Shown here piece after piece: positions 1 through 5,031 of a DNA stretch of 5,031 nucleotides. The position numbers and the translations under genes were made by a program. Where the stretch lies: positions 1-5,031 of the forward strand of contig JAUXHZ010000111.1 of assembly GCA_030621255.1 (NCBI GenBank), in the 5' to 3' direction. Numbering within the stretch: the stretch's first letter is position 1; each line of letters begins with the position of its first letter. The stretch is from Candidatus Latescibacterota bacterium. Lineage in GTDB: Bacteria > Krumholzibacteriota > Krumholzibacteriia > Krumholzibacteriales > WJIX01. The notes under the pieces were generated by a model. It was not told the DNA's origin and ran no database searches. It saw nothing but the letters and a program-made list of their open reading frames with translations.

Positions 1-265
1 GATGCTTAACGGCCTTCTCAGGGCATGCGAAAAACGCCCGGTTTCGATGGAGAGCTTGGAGAAATTGATAGATGAAGTGGAACGTTCCGTATCAAGCAGT
101 ATAAGGGATGAAATTCCAACTGAAGAACTGGGCAACGAGATTATGAAGAGGCTTGTGGCTATCGATCAGGTTGCCTATGTGCGTTTTGCTTCCGTGTACC
201 GGGATTTTAAGGATATTTCGCAATTCCATTTGGAATTAAAGGGGCTTCTGGAAAAGGATAATTAG
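1..265 (+). CDS. nrdR: Transcriptional repressor NrdR, C-terminal part (5' end outside window)
   Basis: This is the ATP-cone half of NrdR, the nucleotide-sensing repressor that binds NrdR boxes upstream of ribonucleotide reductase operons. The reading frame enters from the left edge (base 1 is the last base of a codon), so the ATG at base 2 is an internal Met and not the start. The visible 87 residues contain two family hallmarks: LRACEKRPVS near the start and VAYVRFASVYRDFKD about residues 57-71. NrdR is usually about 150 residues, so about 65 are missing, including the N-terminal four-cysteine zinc ribbon that binds DNA. The frame ends at TAG 263-265 and the C-terminal length is normal for the family. 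No ribonucleotide reductase gene or NrdR-box pair is visible in the window. Identification is by motif recall and is strong. Confidence 0.95.
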   Translation, partial: MLNGLLRACEKRPVSMESLEKLIDEVERSVSSSIRDEIPTEELGNEIMKRLVAIDQVAYVRFASVYRDFKDISQFHLELKGLLEKDN

Positions 266-310
266 ACAATTGATGTGATATTTCTGGTACTGTAACTCGA
301 TATTTTTAAG

Positions 311-317
311 AAGGGAG
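311..317 (+). promoter_or_regulatory. Strong ribosome binding site for the exported-protein gene
   Basis: AAGGGAG lies 6 bases before the ATG at 324. This is the best Shine-Dalgarno match in the window and fixes that start. The 58-base gap after nrdR (266-323) shows no convincing terminator hairpin or promoter pair. Confidence 0.75.
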
Positions 318-323
318 AATATT

Positions 324-1175
324 ATGGGGTTTTTGTCCGGCCGTTTCAGAGCATTTTTTACACTCGCTGCCGTTTTTGTTTTTGCTTTGCTGAACATTTA
401 TTGTTCTTCATCTCCGTCTCCCGGGGAGGTTGAGAGCAAGGGTGGTAAAATCAAACTACGTTTCACTCCGGAGGTAGGTGCAGTATCCAAATATAAGGGG
501 AGCCATACCAGAGAAATGAACTTTCATGGATTGGATATTAGAATAATTAACACATACAGAGTGGTTCATTCCGTAAAGAGTAAAACAGATAAAGGTAGTA
601 CAATCAGAATAAAGTGCCTGGAGCAGGATACCAAAATGGTAAAGGATGGAGAAACTCAGACTTTTCAAAGTCCTGTCAAAGCTGTGGGAAAGACAATTGA
701 AGTTGAAGTATCATCAGTGGGAGAAGTAGAGAGTGTTAAGGGGTTTATTCCCGGGCTGTCGAAAGATGAGTTAAAGAACTTTGCAGAAGATTGGTTCTTT
801 GAATTGCCGGAGGAGTCCCGCGGGATTGGTGAAAGTTGGCGGAAAGAGATTGATGACAGTACGGAAACAGGAGTTGCAAAAGGTGTTGCCCTATTAACTC
901 TGAAAGAGTTTGATTCGAAAAATGGTATCAAGGTTGCCTGTATCAGCGGCAGTGCCGAGGTAGATGTAACCGGCAAGACAGAGCGGGGTACAATTAAAGG
1001 GATTCAGAAATCCACTTTTGAAGCTAAAATCGCAATAGAAGGCGGGTTTTTAGTTACAGTTACTATTAAATCTGAGCTGAAGGGGGAAATGACCGGTATA
1101 AACCCGGAAACCGCCAAGGAGGAAACAAGAGATATAGCAAGTTTTTCCCATAACAAGATAGAATTTATAGAGTGA
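324..1175 (+). CDS. Exported protein of unknown function, probable lipoprotein
   Basis: I do not recognise this 283-residue protein with certainty. Residues 1-27 look like a signal peptide: a basic start (R7, R9), a hydrophobic core (FFTLAAVFVFALL, 11-23), then Cys27 followed by a Ser/Pro-rich tether. Cys27 would be the lipidated residue, but the lipobox is poor: NIYC has Tyr at -1 and Asn at -3, where small and aliphatic residues are usual. Cleavage by signal peptidase I therefore remains possible. The mature part is rich in alternating beta-type strands and charged residues, with a segment at 140-175 containing IPGLSKDEL and GIGESW. The overall pattern recalls secreted DUF6263-like proteins, which is a weak impression only. 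Only Cys98 and Cys206 occur in the mature part, and no catalytic motif is visible. The gene sits 12 bases upstream of tatC, so the two are probably co-transcribed; there is no twin-arginine motif, so it is not itself an obvious Tat substrate. Confidence 0.8.
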   Translation: MGFLSGRFRAFFTLAAVFVFALLNIYCSSSPSPGEVESKGGKIKLRFTPEVGAVSKYKGSHTREMNFHGLDIRIINTYRVVHSVKSKTDKGSTIRIKCLEQDTKMVKDGETQTFQSPVKAVGKTIEVEVSSVGEVESVKGFIPGLSKDELKNFAEDWFFELPEESRGIGESWRKEIDDSTETGVAKGVALLTLKEFDSKNGIKVACISGSAEVDVTGKTERGTIKGIQKSTFEAKIAIEGGFLVTVTIKSELKGEMTGINPETAKEETRDIASFSHNKIEFIE

Positions 1176-1177
1176 CC

Positions 1178-1184
1178 GGGAGGA
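1178..1184 (+). promoter_or_regulatory. Ribosome binding site supporting the TTG start of tatC
   Basis: GGGAGGA lies just after the stop of the upstream gene, with the GGAGG core ending 4 bases before TTG at 1188. The next in-frame candidate, ATG at 1224, has no well-spaced Shine-Dalgarno sequence, so the TTG is preferred. Confidence 0.6.
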
Positions 1185-1187
1185 AAG

Positions 1188-1931
1188 TTGGCTGATGAAG
1201 AAAGGAATGAAAAACTAAAAGAGATGGGATTCCTCGATCATCTCGAGGAATTAAGATCAGGGCTAATATGTGTTATTGCGGTTTGGTTGGGTGTTTCGAT
1301 AGTCTTGTGGTTTTTTTCAAAGCCATTGATTGATTTTCTTCTCGCCGGGATTCCAGTGGAAAGCCTCTATTTTCACGCTCCGGCCGAGGCGTTTATGATC
1401 CGCATGAAACTCAGTTTTATTGCCGGGTTTCTTGTATCTTTTCCATATATTTTATTCAGGGTATGGGCGTTTGTATCACCAGGATTGTTTTCAAGTGAAA
1501 AAAAAGCGATTTTCCCATTTGTTTTTCCATCAACACTACTTTTCTACTTTGGTGTCCTCTTTGCCTACTGGATAATGATTCCTGTAGTTCTTGATTTTTT
1601 CATGAAGTTCGGAACTGCGATGTTATCGCCCCTTTTGTCGGTTGAAAAATATTTCAGTTTTGCGGGGAGGCTGTGTTTTACCTTCGGCATTGTATTTCAA
1701 TTACCACTGGCAATTATCTTTCTGACAGTCGCGGGCGTGATTTCTCCGGAGAAGCTGCTTAAACAATGGCGTTGGGTTGTGCTGGCCGTTTTTGTCGCCG
1801 GGGCGCTTTTGACACCACCTGACCCTGTTTCTCAACTCCTTATGGCTCTACCGTTGATAATACTGTTTTTTATTAGTGTTATTCTTTCAATCATTGTCAG
1901 GAAGAGGGGCGGAAGAGAAAATAAAGACTGA
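1188..1931 (+). CDS. tatC: Twin-arginine translocase subunit TatC
   Basis: TatC is the multi-spanning inner-membrane receptor of the Tat pathway; with a TatA-type partner it recognises twin-arginine signal peptides and exports folded proteins. At 247 residues the length is typical. Family motifs are visible: FLDHLEELR (15-23) just before the first membrane helix, the FPYILFRVWAFVSPGLF block (85-101) followed by Glu104, FGIVFQLPL (166-174), and TPPDPVSQ (209-216) with the conserved Asp212. About six hydrophobic segments fall near 26-44, 75-98, 108-138, 160-182, 196-210 and 215-237. The C-terminal tail is basic (RKRGGR). The residue matching E. coli TatC Glu170 is Gln171 here, a change that I believe occurs in other TatC proteins. 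Translation starts at TTG with a good ribosome binding site; an internal ATG at 1224 (Met13) would still retain FLDHLEELR. No tatA or tatB gene is in the window, so these must lie elsewhere. Confidence 0.97.
   Translation: MADEERNEKLKEMGFLDHLEELRSGLICVIAVWLGVSIVLWFFSKPLIDFLLAGIPVESLYFHAPAEAFMIRMKLSFIAGFLVSFPYILFRVWAFVSPGLFSSEKKAIFPFVFPSTLLFYFGVLFAYWIMIPVVLDFFMKFGTAMLSPLLSVEKYFSFAGRLCFTFGIVFQLPLAIIFLTVAGVISPEKLLKQWRWVVLAVFVAGALLTPPDPVSQLLMALPLIILFFISVILSIIVRKRGGRENKD
1229..1251. repeat. Perfect inverted repeat (9-bp stem, 5-base loop) inside the start of tatC
   Basis: ATTCCTCGA at 1229-1237 is exactly complementary to TCGAGGAAT at 1243-1251, with the loop TCATC between. It lies within the codons of the conserved FLDHLEEL motif, 41 bases after the TTG start and 5 bases after the in-frame ATG at 1224. 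No T-run follows, so it is not a terminator. It could fold in the mRNA and influence early translation, or be a by-product of the codons used for this motif. Confidence 0.6.
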
Positions 1932-1938
1932 AAATAGC

Positions 1939-1967
1939 TTGAATCATAACAAAAGTAGTGATAAATT
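1939..1967 (+). promoter_or_regulatory. Weak sigma-70-like promoter candidate before the prenyl synthase gene
   Basis: TTGAAT (1939-1944) and TAAATT (1962-1967) are separated by 17 bases, each matching the consensus hexamer at 4 of 6 positions. They lie in the longest intergenic gap of the window (1932-2025), where a separate promoter for the prenyl synthase and the genes behind it would be expected. The -10 candidate overlaps the first copy of a direct repeat. In AT-rich DNA such a pair can occur by chance. Confidence 0.3.
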
Positions 1968-1986
1968 TCAGAATCCAGTGATAAAT
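1957..1986. repeat. Tandem 10-bp direct repeat with 20-bp period
   Basis: AGTGATAAAT occurs at 1957-1966 and again, identically, at 1977-1986. The 20-base period is close to two turns of the helix, so both copies face nearly the same side of the DNA, as paired binding sites of a regulator often do. The first copy overlaps the candidate -10 element and the second lies just downstream of it. Any regulatory role is inference. Confidence 0.5.
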
Positions 1987-2025
1987 GTTACAGGATGACG
2001 ATATTGTTTCTTGTTTTGGTGTTAA

Positions 2026-3072
2026 ATGCCGTTTCAAATTTTCGGGAAGGAAATGAATATAGATTTGCCGGATAACTCGGATGATATTAGCCTCGATCCA
2101 ATTAAATCAACCGTCAAGTATGAGCTTGATTCCCTTGAGAAAAAGCTTAAATCTGCTCTAAGGTCGGATGTTTCATTGTTGGATAATATATGTGATTCAT
2201 TGATCAGTAATCCCGGTAAGAGATTGCGTCCAAACGTACTTTTTCTGGCCGCTAGGAATGCTGACGGCGACCCCGAGAAATCTATCACCGCAGGATTTGC
2301 TGTGGAGCTTATTCATACTGCCACTTTGATTCACGATGATATTATCGATGATCACGATTTTCGCCGGGGACGGCCGACGGTCAGCTCAAAATGGGGCAGG
2401 AATATAGCTATCATTATAGGAGATTATTTATATTCCAGGGCTTTCTCAGCTTTGAGCAGGGAAGGGCTCTGGGAGGTAATGTCCATTTTAGCCCGTGCGA
2501 CAAATGCAATGAGTGTAGGAGAAATGTTGCAGTTCCAACACAAGAGAGATGTCGATGTCAGCGAGAAGAGTTATCTGAACCTGATAAACAAGAAGACGGC
2601 TTCTCTCTTCGCGGCAGCCTGTGAATCCGGTGCTATATTAGGGCCGAATGGCGGCTGTAATAGAAATGAATATTCCATGTTCGGTGAGAATATTGGGTTG
2701 GCTTACCAGATAACGGATGATCTCTTTGACTACCTCGCTGCTGAAGAATATATGGGAAAACCTGTCGCGGCTGACCTTTTTGGCGGAAAGGTAACTTTGC
2801 CCTTTATTACTTCATATAAAAACGCGCCGGAAAATGTCAAGCTGAGGGTCAGCGATATATTGCGCAGAGGTTTTGATAAAGAGGGGTGTTGGGATGAAAT
2901 GCTTTTATTTATCAAGAATTATGGTGGAGTAGAATATTCGATTGAGAAGGCTAGGAATTTTGGAGAAAAAGCGAAGACTTTTTTAAATACTTTATCCCCA
3001 TCCCCTGAAACAGAGCTTTTATGTTACACGGCCGATTATATAGTGGAAAGAATTATCCCATATTCCGGTTAG
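2026..3072 (+). CDS. Trans-polyprenyl diphosphate synthase, long-chain type
   Basis: This enzyme condenses isopentenyl diphosphate onto an allylic primer to build an all-trans prenyl diphosphate, most likely the side chain of a respiratory quinone. Family motifs appear in order: GKRLRP (64-69), the first Asp-rich motif DDIIDD (104-109) followed by RRGRPT, VGEMLQF (164-170), the second Asp-rich motif DDLFD (231-235) after YQIT, and GKPVAADLFGGKVTLP (244-259). The residues 4 and 5 positions before the first motif are Thr100 and Ala99. Small residues here, instead of aromatic ones, are typical of longer-chain synthases (hepta- or octaprenyl), but exact length cannot be read. The 348 residues include about 25 extra N-terminal residues before the usual helix start. 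The start is uncertain: TAA 2023-2025 immediately precedes ATG 2026, which has only a weak GGTG upstream. In-frame ATG 2053 has GGAAGG, but only 2 bases away. It is followed 41 bases later by amrS. Confidence 0.93.
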   Translation: MPFQIFGKEMNIDLPDNSDDISLDPIKSTVKYELDSLEKKLKSALRSDVSLLDNICDSLISNPGKRLRPNVLFLAARNADGDPEKSITAGFAVELIHTATLIHDDIIDDHDFRRGRPTVSSKWGRNIAIIIGDYLYSRAFSALSREGLWEVMSILARATNAMSVGEMLQFQHKRDVDVSEKSYLNLINKKTASLFAAACESGAILGPNGGCNRNEYSMFGENIGLAYQITDDLFDYLAAEEYMGKPVAADLFGGKVTLPFITSYKNAPENVKLRVSDILRRGFDKEGCWDEMLLFIKNYGGVEYSIEKARNFGEKAKTFLNTLSPSPETELLCYTADYIVERIIPYSG

Positions 3073-3102
3073 TTGCGGCGGACTATTTCACTGATTCTTT
3101 CC

Positions 3103-3110
3103 GGGAGAAG
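3103..3110 (+). promoter_or_regulatory. Ribosome binding site deciding the GTG start of amrS
   Basis: GGGAGAAG lies 3-6 bases before two consecutive GTG codons at 3114 and 3117. It supports a start here and not at ATG 3021, which lies inside the upstream gene and would add 31 residues unlike the family. Confidence 0.6.
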
Positions 3111-3113
3111 ATT

Positions 3114-4106
3114 GTGGTGAACAAAGAAGCGTTATATTATTCAAAACTCGAAAAAAATATTGTAAAGTGTCATCTGTGTCCGCATGAATGTGTGATAGGT
3201 GAGGGTAAAGCGGGCATGTGCAGAGTAAGGGAAAACAGGGGAGGTAAACTTTACACCCTTTCTTACGGGAGAACAGTGGCTGTTAATCTGGATCCGATTG
3301 AGAAAAAACCCCTCTTTCATTTTATGCCGGGTACTCAGATAGTATCAATAGGGCCTAATGGATGTACTTTTACCTGCAAGAATTGTCAAAACTGGAATAT
3401 CTCTCAAGAGACAGTAGCTACCAGAAATATTTCACCCCGGGAACTTATTGAATTTGCTGAAAGTGAAAATTCAGTGGGAATTGCTTTTACTTATACAGAA
3501 CCTCTAGTTTGGTTTGAATACCTTATCGATCTTTTGCCTTTAATGAGAGAAGCGGGGTTGAAATCCGTACTTGTTACAAACGGCTATATCAAAGAAGATC
3601 CCGCGTTGAGGATAGCTCCTCTGGTTGACGGATTCAATATTGACCTGAAAAGTTTCAATAACAATTTTTATAGAGAATATTGCGGTGGAGAAGTAGAGTC
3701 TGTAAAAAGGTTTATTGAAATCGCTTCAGCCGCATCGCATATTGAGGTGACCAATTTGCTGATACCAGGATTAAATGACAGTCTTGAAGAAATTGAAGAG
3801 ATGGTCAAATGGCTTTCGGGGGTATCAAGGGAAATACCTCTGCATTTTTCCCGTTTTTTCCCTCATTACAGGATGAATGACAGACCTCCTACTTCTGCTG
3901 AAACCCTGGAGAAAGCCTATGAAATCGGAAGAAGATACCTTGATTATGTTTATATTGGTAATATATTCATTGAGGGTACGGAAAATACATATTGCCCGGA
4001 GTGCGGCAGAGTAGTAATTGAACGAAAAGGTTATTCTGCCCTGAATCTTATCGATGCCGGATGCTGTCCGTCTTGCGGGAAAAAAATAAGGGGGGTTTGG
4101 AGTTAA
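3114..4106 (+). CDS. amrS: AmmeMemoRadiSam system radical SAM enzyme (AmrS)
   Basis: This is a radical SAM protein related to pyruvate formate-lyase activating enzymes; its substrate is not known to me. From the GTG at 3114 it has 330 residues. An N-terminal cysteine cluster CHLCPHEC (19-26) with Cys36 is followed by RENRGGKLYTL and YGR, both characteristic of this subgroup. The iron-sulfur/SAM motif is GCTFTCKNCQNW: Cys84, Cys88, Cys91 in CX3CX2C spacing. TYTEP (126-130) and NIDLK (175-179) follow within the barrel. A C-terminal zinc-ribbon-like pair, Cys294/Cys297 and Cys318/Cys321, closes the protein. The family is named for frequent neighbours with AMMECR1 and Memo domains, and neither is in this window. 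GTG 3114 and GTG 3117 are equally possible starts; ATG 3021 would overlap the prenyl synthase gene by 52 bases. The stop codon directly abuts the rsfS start, indicating co-translation. Confidence 0.92.
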   Translation: MVNKEALYYSKLEKNIVKCHLCPHECVIGEGKAGMCRVRENRGGKLYTLSYGRTVAVNLDPIEKKPLFHFMPGTQIVSIGPNGCTFTCKNCQNWNISQETVATRNISPRELIEFAESENSVGIAFTYTEPLVWFEYLIDLLPLMREAGLKSVLVTNGYIKEDPALRIAPLVDGFNIDLKSFNNNFYREYCGGEVESVKRFIEIASAASHIEVTNLLIPGLNDSLEEIEEMVKWLSGVSREIPLHFSRFFPHYRMNDRPPTSAETLEKAYEIGRRYLDYVYIGNIFIEGTENTYCPECGRVVIERKGYSALNLIDAGCCPSCGKKIRGVWS

Positions 4107-4460
4107 TTGAAAAAGATCGCACCGAAGAGGCTTGCCAAAAGAATTGTCAAGCTGATATGGCAAAAGAAGGCGGATGATATAGTCCTTCTTAATCTGAAGA
4201 AGATATCGAGTATCGCTGATTATTTTGTGATATGTTCCGTTTCAAGCAATATTCAGGGGCGTGTTGCCGCGGACGTTGTCATAGATGATCTGAAGAAAAA
4301 GGGGTTGCCGTTCAGGGTTGAGGGATATCAGTCCTCGCACTGGATTTTGATAGATTGTTTTAATGTTGTTCTTCATATTTTTCAGCCGGATGCGAGAGGG
4401 TTTTACGCGCTTGAGAAGTTTTGGGGTGACGCTCCCAGAGAGGAATATCCGGATGGTTGA
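4107..4460 (+). CDS. rsfS: Ribosomal silencing factor RsfS (Iojap family)
   Basis: RsfS binds ribosomal protein uL14 on the large subunit and blocks joining with the small subunit, which lowers translation when nutrients are scarce. The 117 residues match the usual family length. Signatures are KKADDIVLLNLKKIS (20-34), ADYFVICS (37-44) with the following SSNIQ, HWILIDCFNVVLHIF (78-92; the family norm is close to W-LIDYGDVVVHIF), and ALEKFWGDAP (101-110). The Gly-Asp of the central motif is Phe-Asn here. The start is TTG, immediately after the amrS TAA, with GGAG (4099-4102) 4 bases upstream inside the end of amrS, so it is probably translationally coupled. RsfS is often found near nadD in other bacteria; here it precedes argS, which it overlaps by 8 bases. 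Confidence 0.95.
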   Translation: MKKIAPKRLAKRIVKLIWQKKADDIVLLNLKKISSIADYFVICSVSSNIQGRVAADVVIDDLKKKGLPFRVEGYQSSHWILIDCFNVVLHIFQPDARGFYALEKFWGDAPREEYPDG

Positions 4461-5031
4461 GGAAAGAGGCTGTGAGGATGGAAGGGTCATAGAAAGAATA
4501 AGGGAAACACTTTTTAATTCAGCCTGTGAACTTGAGCTGGAAATAGAAAGAAACGAAATTCAGCTTGAACGTCCGAAGGATCTTTCAAATGGTGATTTGA
4601 GTAGTAATATTGCCATGATAACCGCGGGAAAGATAAGAAGTAATCCCCGTAAACTCGCAGAGCGGATTGTTGGAAAAATTTCATTTGACCAAAATTTTAT
4701 CGACAGGATTGAAATTGCCGGCCCGGGGTTTATAAATTTTTTCTTTTCAGTAAATTATCTGACAAATCAGGTTCTGGAAATTAATAGAGCAAAAGAGTCT
4801 TATGGAGATCTTGATATTGGAAGGGGAAGAAGAATCCAGATAGAATTTGTTTCAGCTAATCCAACCGGGCCGCTTGTACTTGTTTCCGCCCGGGCTGCCG
4901 CTGTAGGAAATGCCCTTGTCAATCTTTACAGGAAAGTTGGATATGATGTTGAAGCTGAATATTATTTTAACGATGTTGGAAGTCAGGTTCAAAAACTGGG
5001 GCTTTCCCTTATGGTCCGTTTCAGGCAAAGC
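4453..5031 (+). CDS. argS: Arginine--tRNA ligase, N-terminal 193 residues (3' end outside window)
   Basis: ArgS is a class I synthetase that charges tRNA-Arg with arginine using ATP. The frame is open from ATG 4453 to the window edge. GAGG (4440-4443) lies 9 bases upstream, and the start overlaps the rsfS end by 8 bases. Residues 1-100 form the ArgS-specific N-terminal tRNA-binding domain, with GDLSSNIAM (47-55) and GPGFINFFFS (90-99). The catalytic domain begins with IEFVSANPTGPL (130-141), continues with ARAAAVGNAL (146-155), and GYDVEAEYYFNDVGSQV (163-179) matches the family's EYY-ND-G-Q block. The expected HIGH tetrad after GPL (commonly HVGH or HIGH) reads VLVS (142-145), so both catalytic-site histidines are absent, although the surroundings are well conserved. 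The reading frame is intact, with no sign of decay. About two thirds of a typical protein (about 550-600 residues), including the anticodon-binding domain, lies beyond the window. Confidence 0.95.
   Translation, partial: MVEERGCEDGRVIERIRETLFNSACELELEIERNEIQLERPKDLSNGDLSSNIAMITAGKIRSNPRKLAERIVGKISFDQNFIDRIEIAGPGFINFFFSVNYLTNQVLEINRAKESYGDLDIGRGRRIQIEFVSANPTGPLVLVSARAAAVGNALVNLYRKVGYDVEAEYYFNDVGSQVQKLGLSLMVRFRQS

Noticed and set aside
266..323. Promoter or terminator between nrdR and the exported-protein gene
   Set aside because: TTGATG at 270-275 has no acceptable -10 partner at 16-18 bases, and no stable hairpin followed by T residues is present.
456..976. Reverse-strand frames opposite the exported-protein gene
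   Set aside because: They lie wholly within a gene with a strong ribosome binding site and signal peptide, have no ribosome binding site that I can see, and their translations resemble no family.
1861..1925. Gln171 in TatC (E. coli Glu170 position) and the basic tail as signs of a divergent translocase
   Set aside because: I believe Gln occurs here in other TatC proteins and basic tails are common; all other landmarks, including Glu104 and Asp212, are present.
1995..2075. Short 26-codon frame with hydrophobic start as a separate gene
   Set aside because: The only Shine-Dalgarno-like bases (ACAGG) touch the ATG, it is very short, and most of its second half overlaps the prenyl synthase frame; kept only as a finding about start choice.
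2391..2624. Cysteine-rich forward frame inside the prenyl synthase gene
   Set aside because: The apparent CDKC motif comes from the alternative reading of codons for the conserved prenyl synthase core; no independent start signal.
3021..3113. Extension of the radical SAM gene back to ATG 3021
   Set aside because: It would overlap the prenyl synthase gene by 52 bases, has no good ribosome binding site, and adds residues unlike the family; the GTG pair at 3114/3117 has GGGAGAAG upstream and gives the usual N-terminus.
3825..4490. Reverse-strand frames opposite the amrS end and rsfS
   Set aside because: Both lie opposite clearly conserved coding sequence and their translations look like antisense shadows.

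Overview
The window is a gene-dense stretch of bacterial chromosome with seven protein-coding genes, all on the + strand, and the two end genes are cut by the window edges. By eye the DNA is moderately AT-rich. The organism is a bacterium: it has NrdR, TatC, RsfS and a bacterial-type ArgS. The putative exported or lipid-anchored protein and the long-chain prenyl diphosphate synthase suggest a respiring, probably Gram-negative-type cell. I cannot place it in a phylum from sequence alone. An uncultured or candidate lineage would fit the divergent ArgS active site and the mixed gene order, but that is a guess.

Layout. Bases 1-265 hold the end of nrdR, the ATP-cone repressor of ribonucleotide reductase genes. 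Bases 324-1175 encode an unrecognised secreted protein, probably a lipoprotein. Bases 1188-1931 encode TatC, starting with TTG 12 bases after the lipoprotein gene. The largest gap in the window (1932-2025, 94 bases) carries a perfect 10-bp direct repeat with a 20-bp period and a weak promoter-like pair. Bases 2026-3072 encode a trans-polyprenyl diphosphate synthase of the long-chain type. Bases 3114-4106 encode the radical SAM enzyme of the AmmeMemoRadiSam group (AmrS). Bases 4107-4460 encode the ribosomal silencing factor RsfS, whose TTG start directly abuts the amrS stop. Bases 4453-5031 hold the first 193 codons of argS, overlapping rsfS by 8 bases and running off the end.

How the genes fit together. 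Lipoprotein-tatC and amrS-rsfS-argS look like two tightly packed transcription units, the second probably also containing the prenyl synthase. The themes are envelope and respiration (Tat export, quinone side-chain synthesis, exported protein) and translation (ribosome silencing, tRNA charging), with a radical SAM enzyme of uncertain function between them. There are no mobile elements, CRISPR arrays, RNA genes or convincing terminators. The clearest oddity is in argS: the class I HIGH signature after the conserved ANPTGPL block reads VLVS, so both histidines are gone. I see no evidence of a wholly new multi-gene system. The most interesting items are the His-less ArgS, the AmrS gene without its usual partners in view, and the unknown exported protein.
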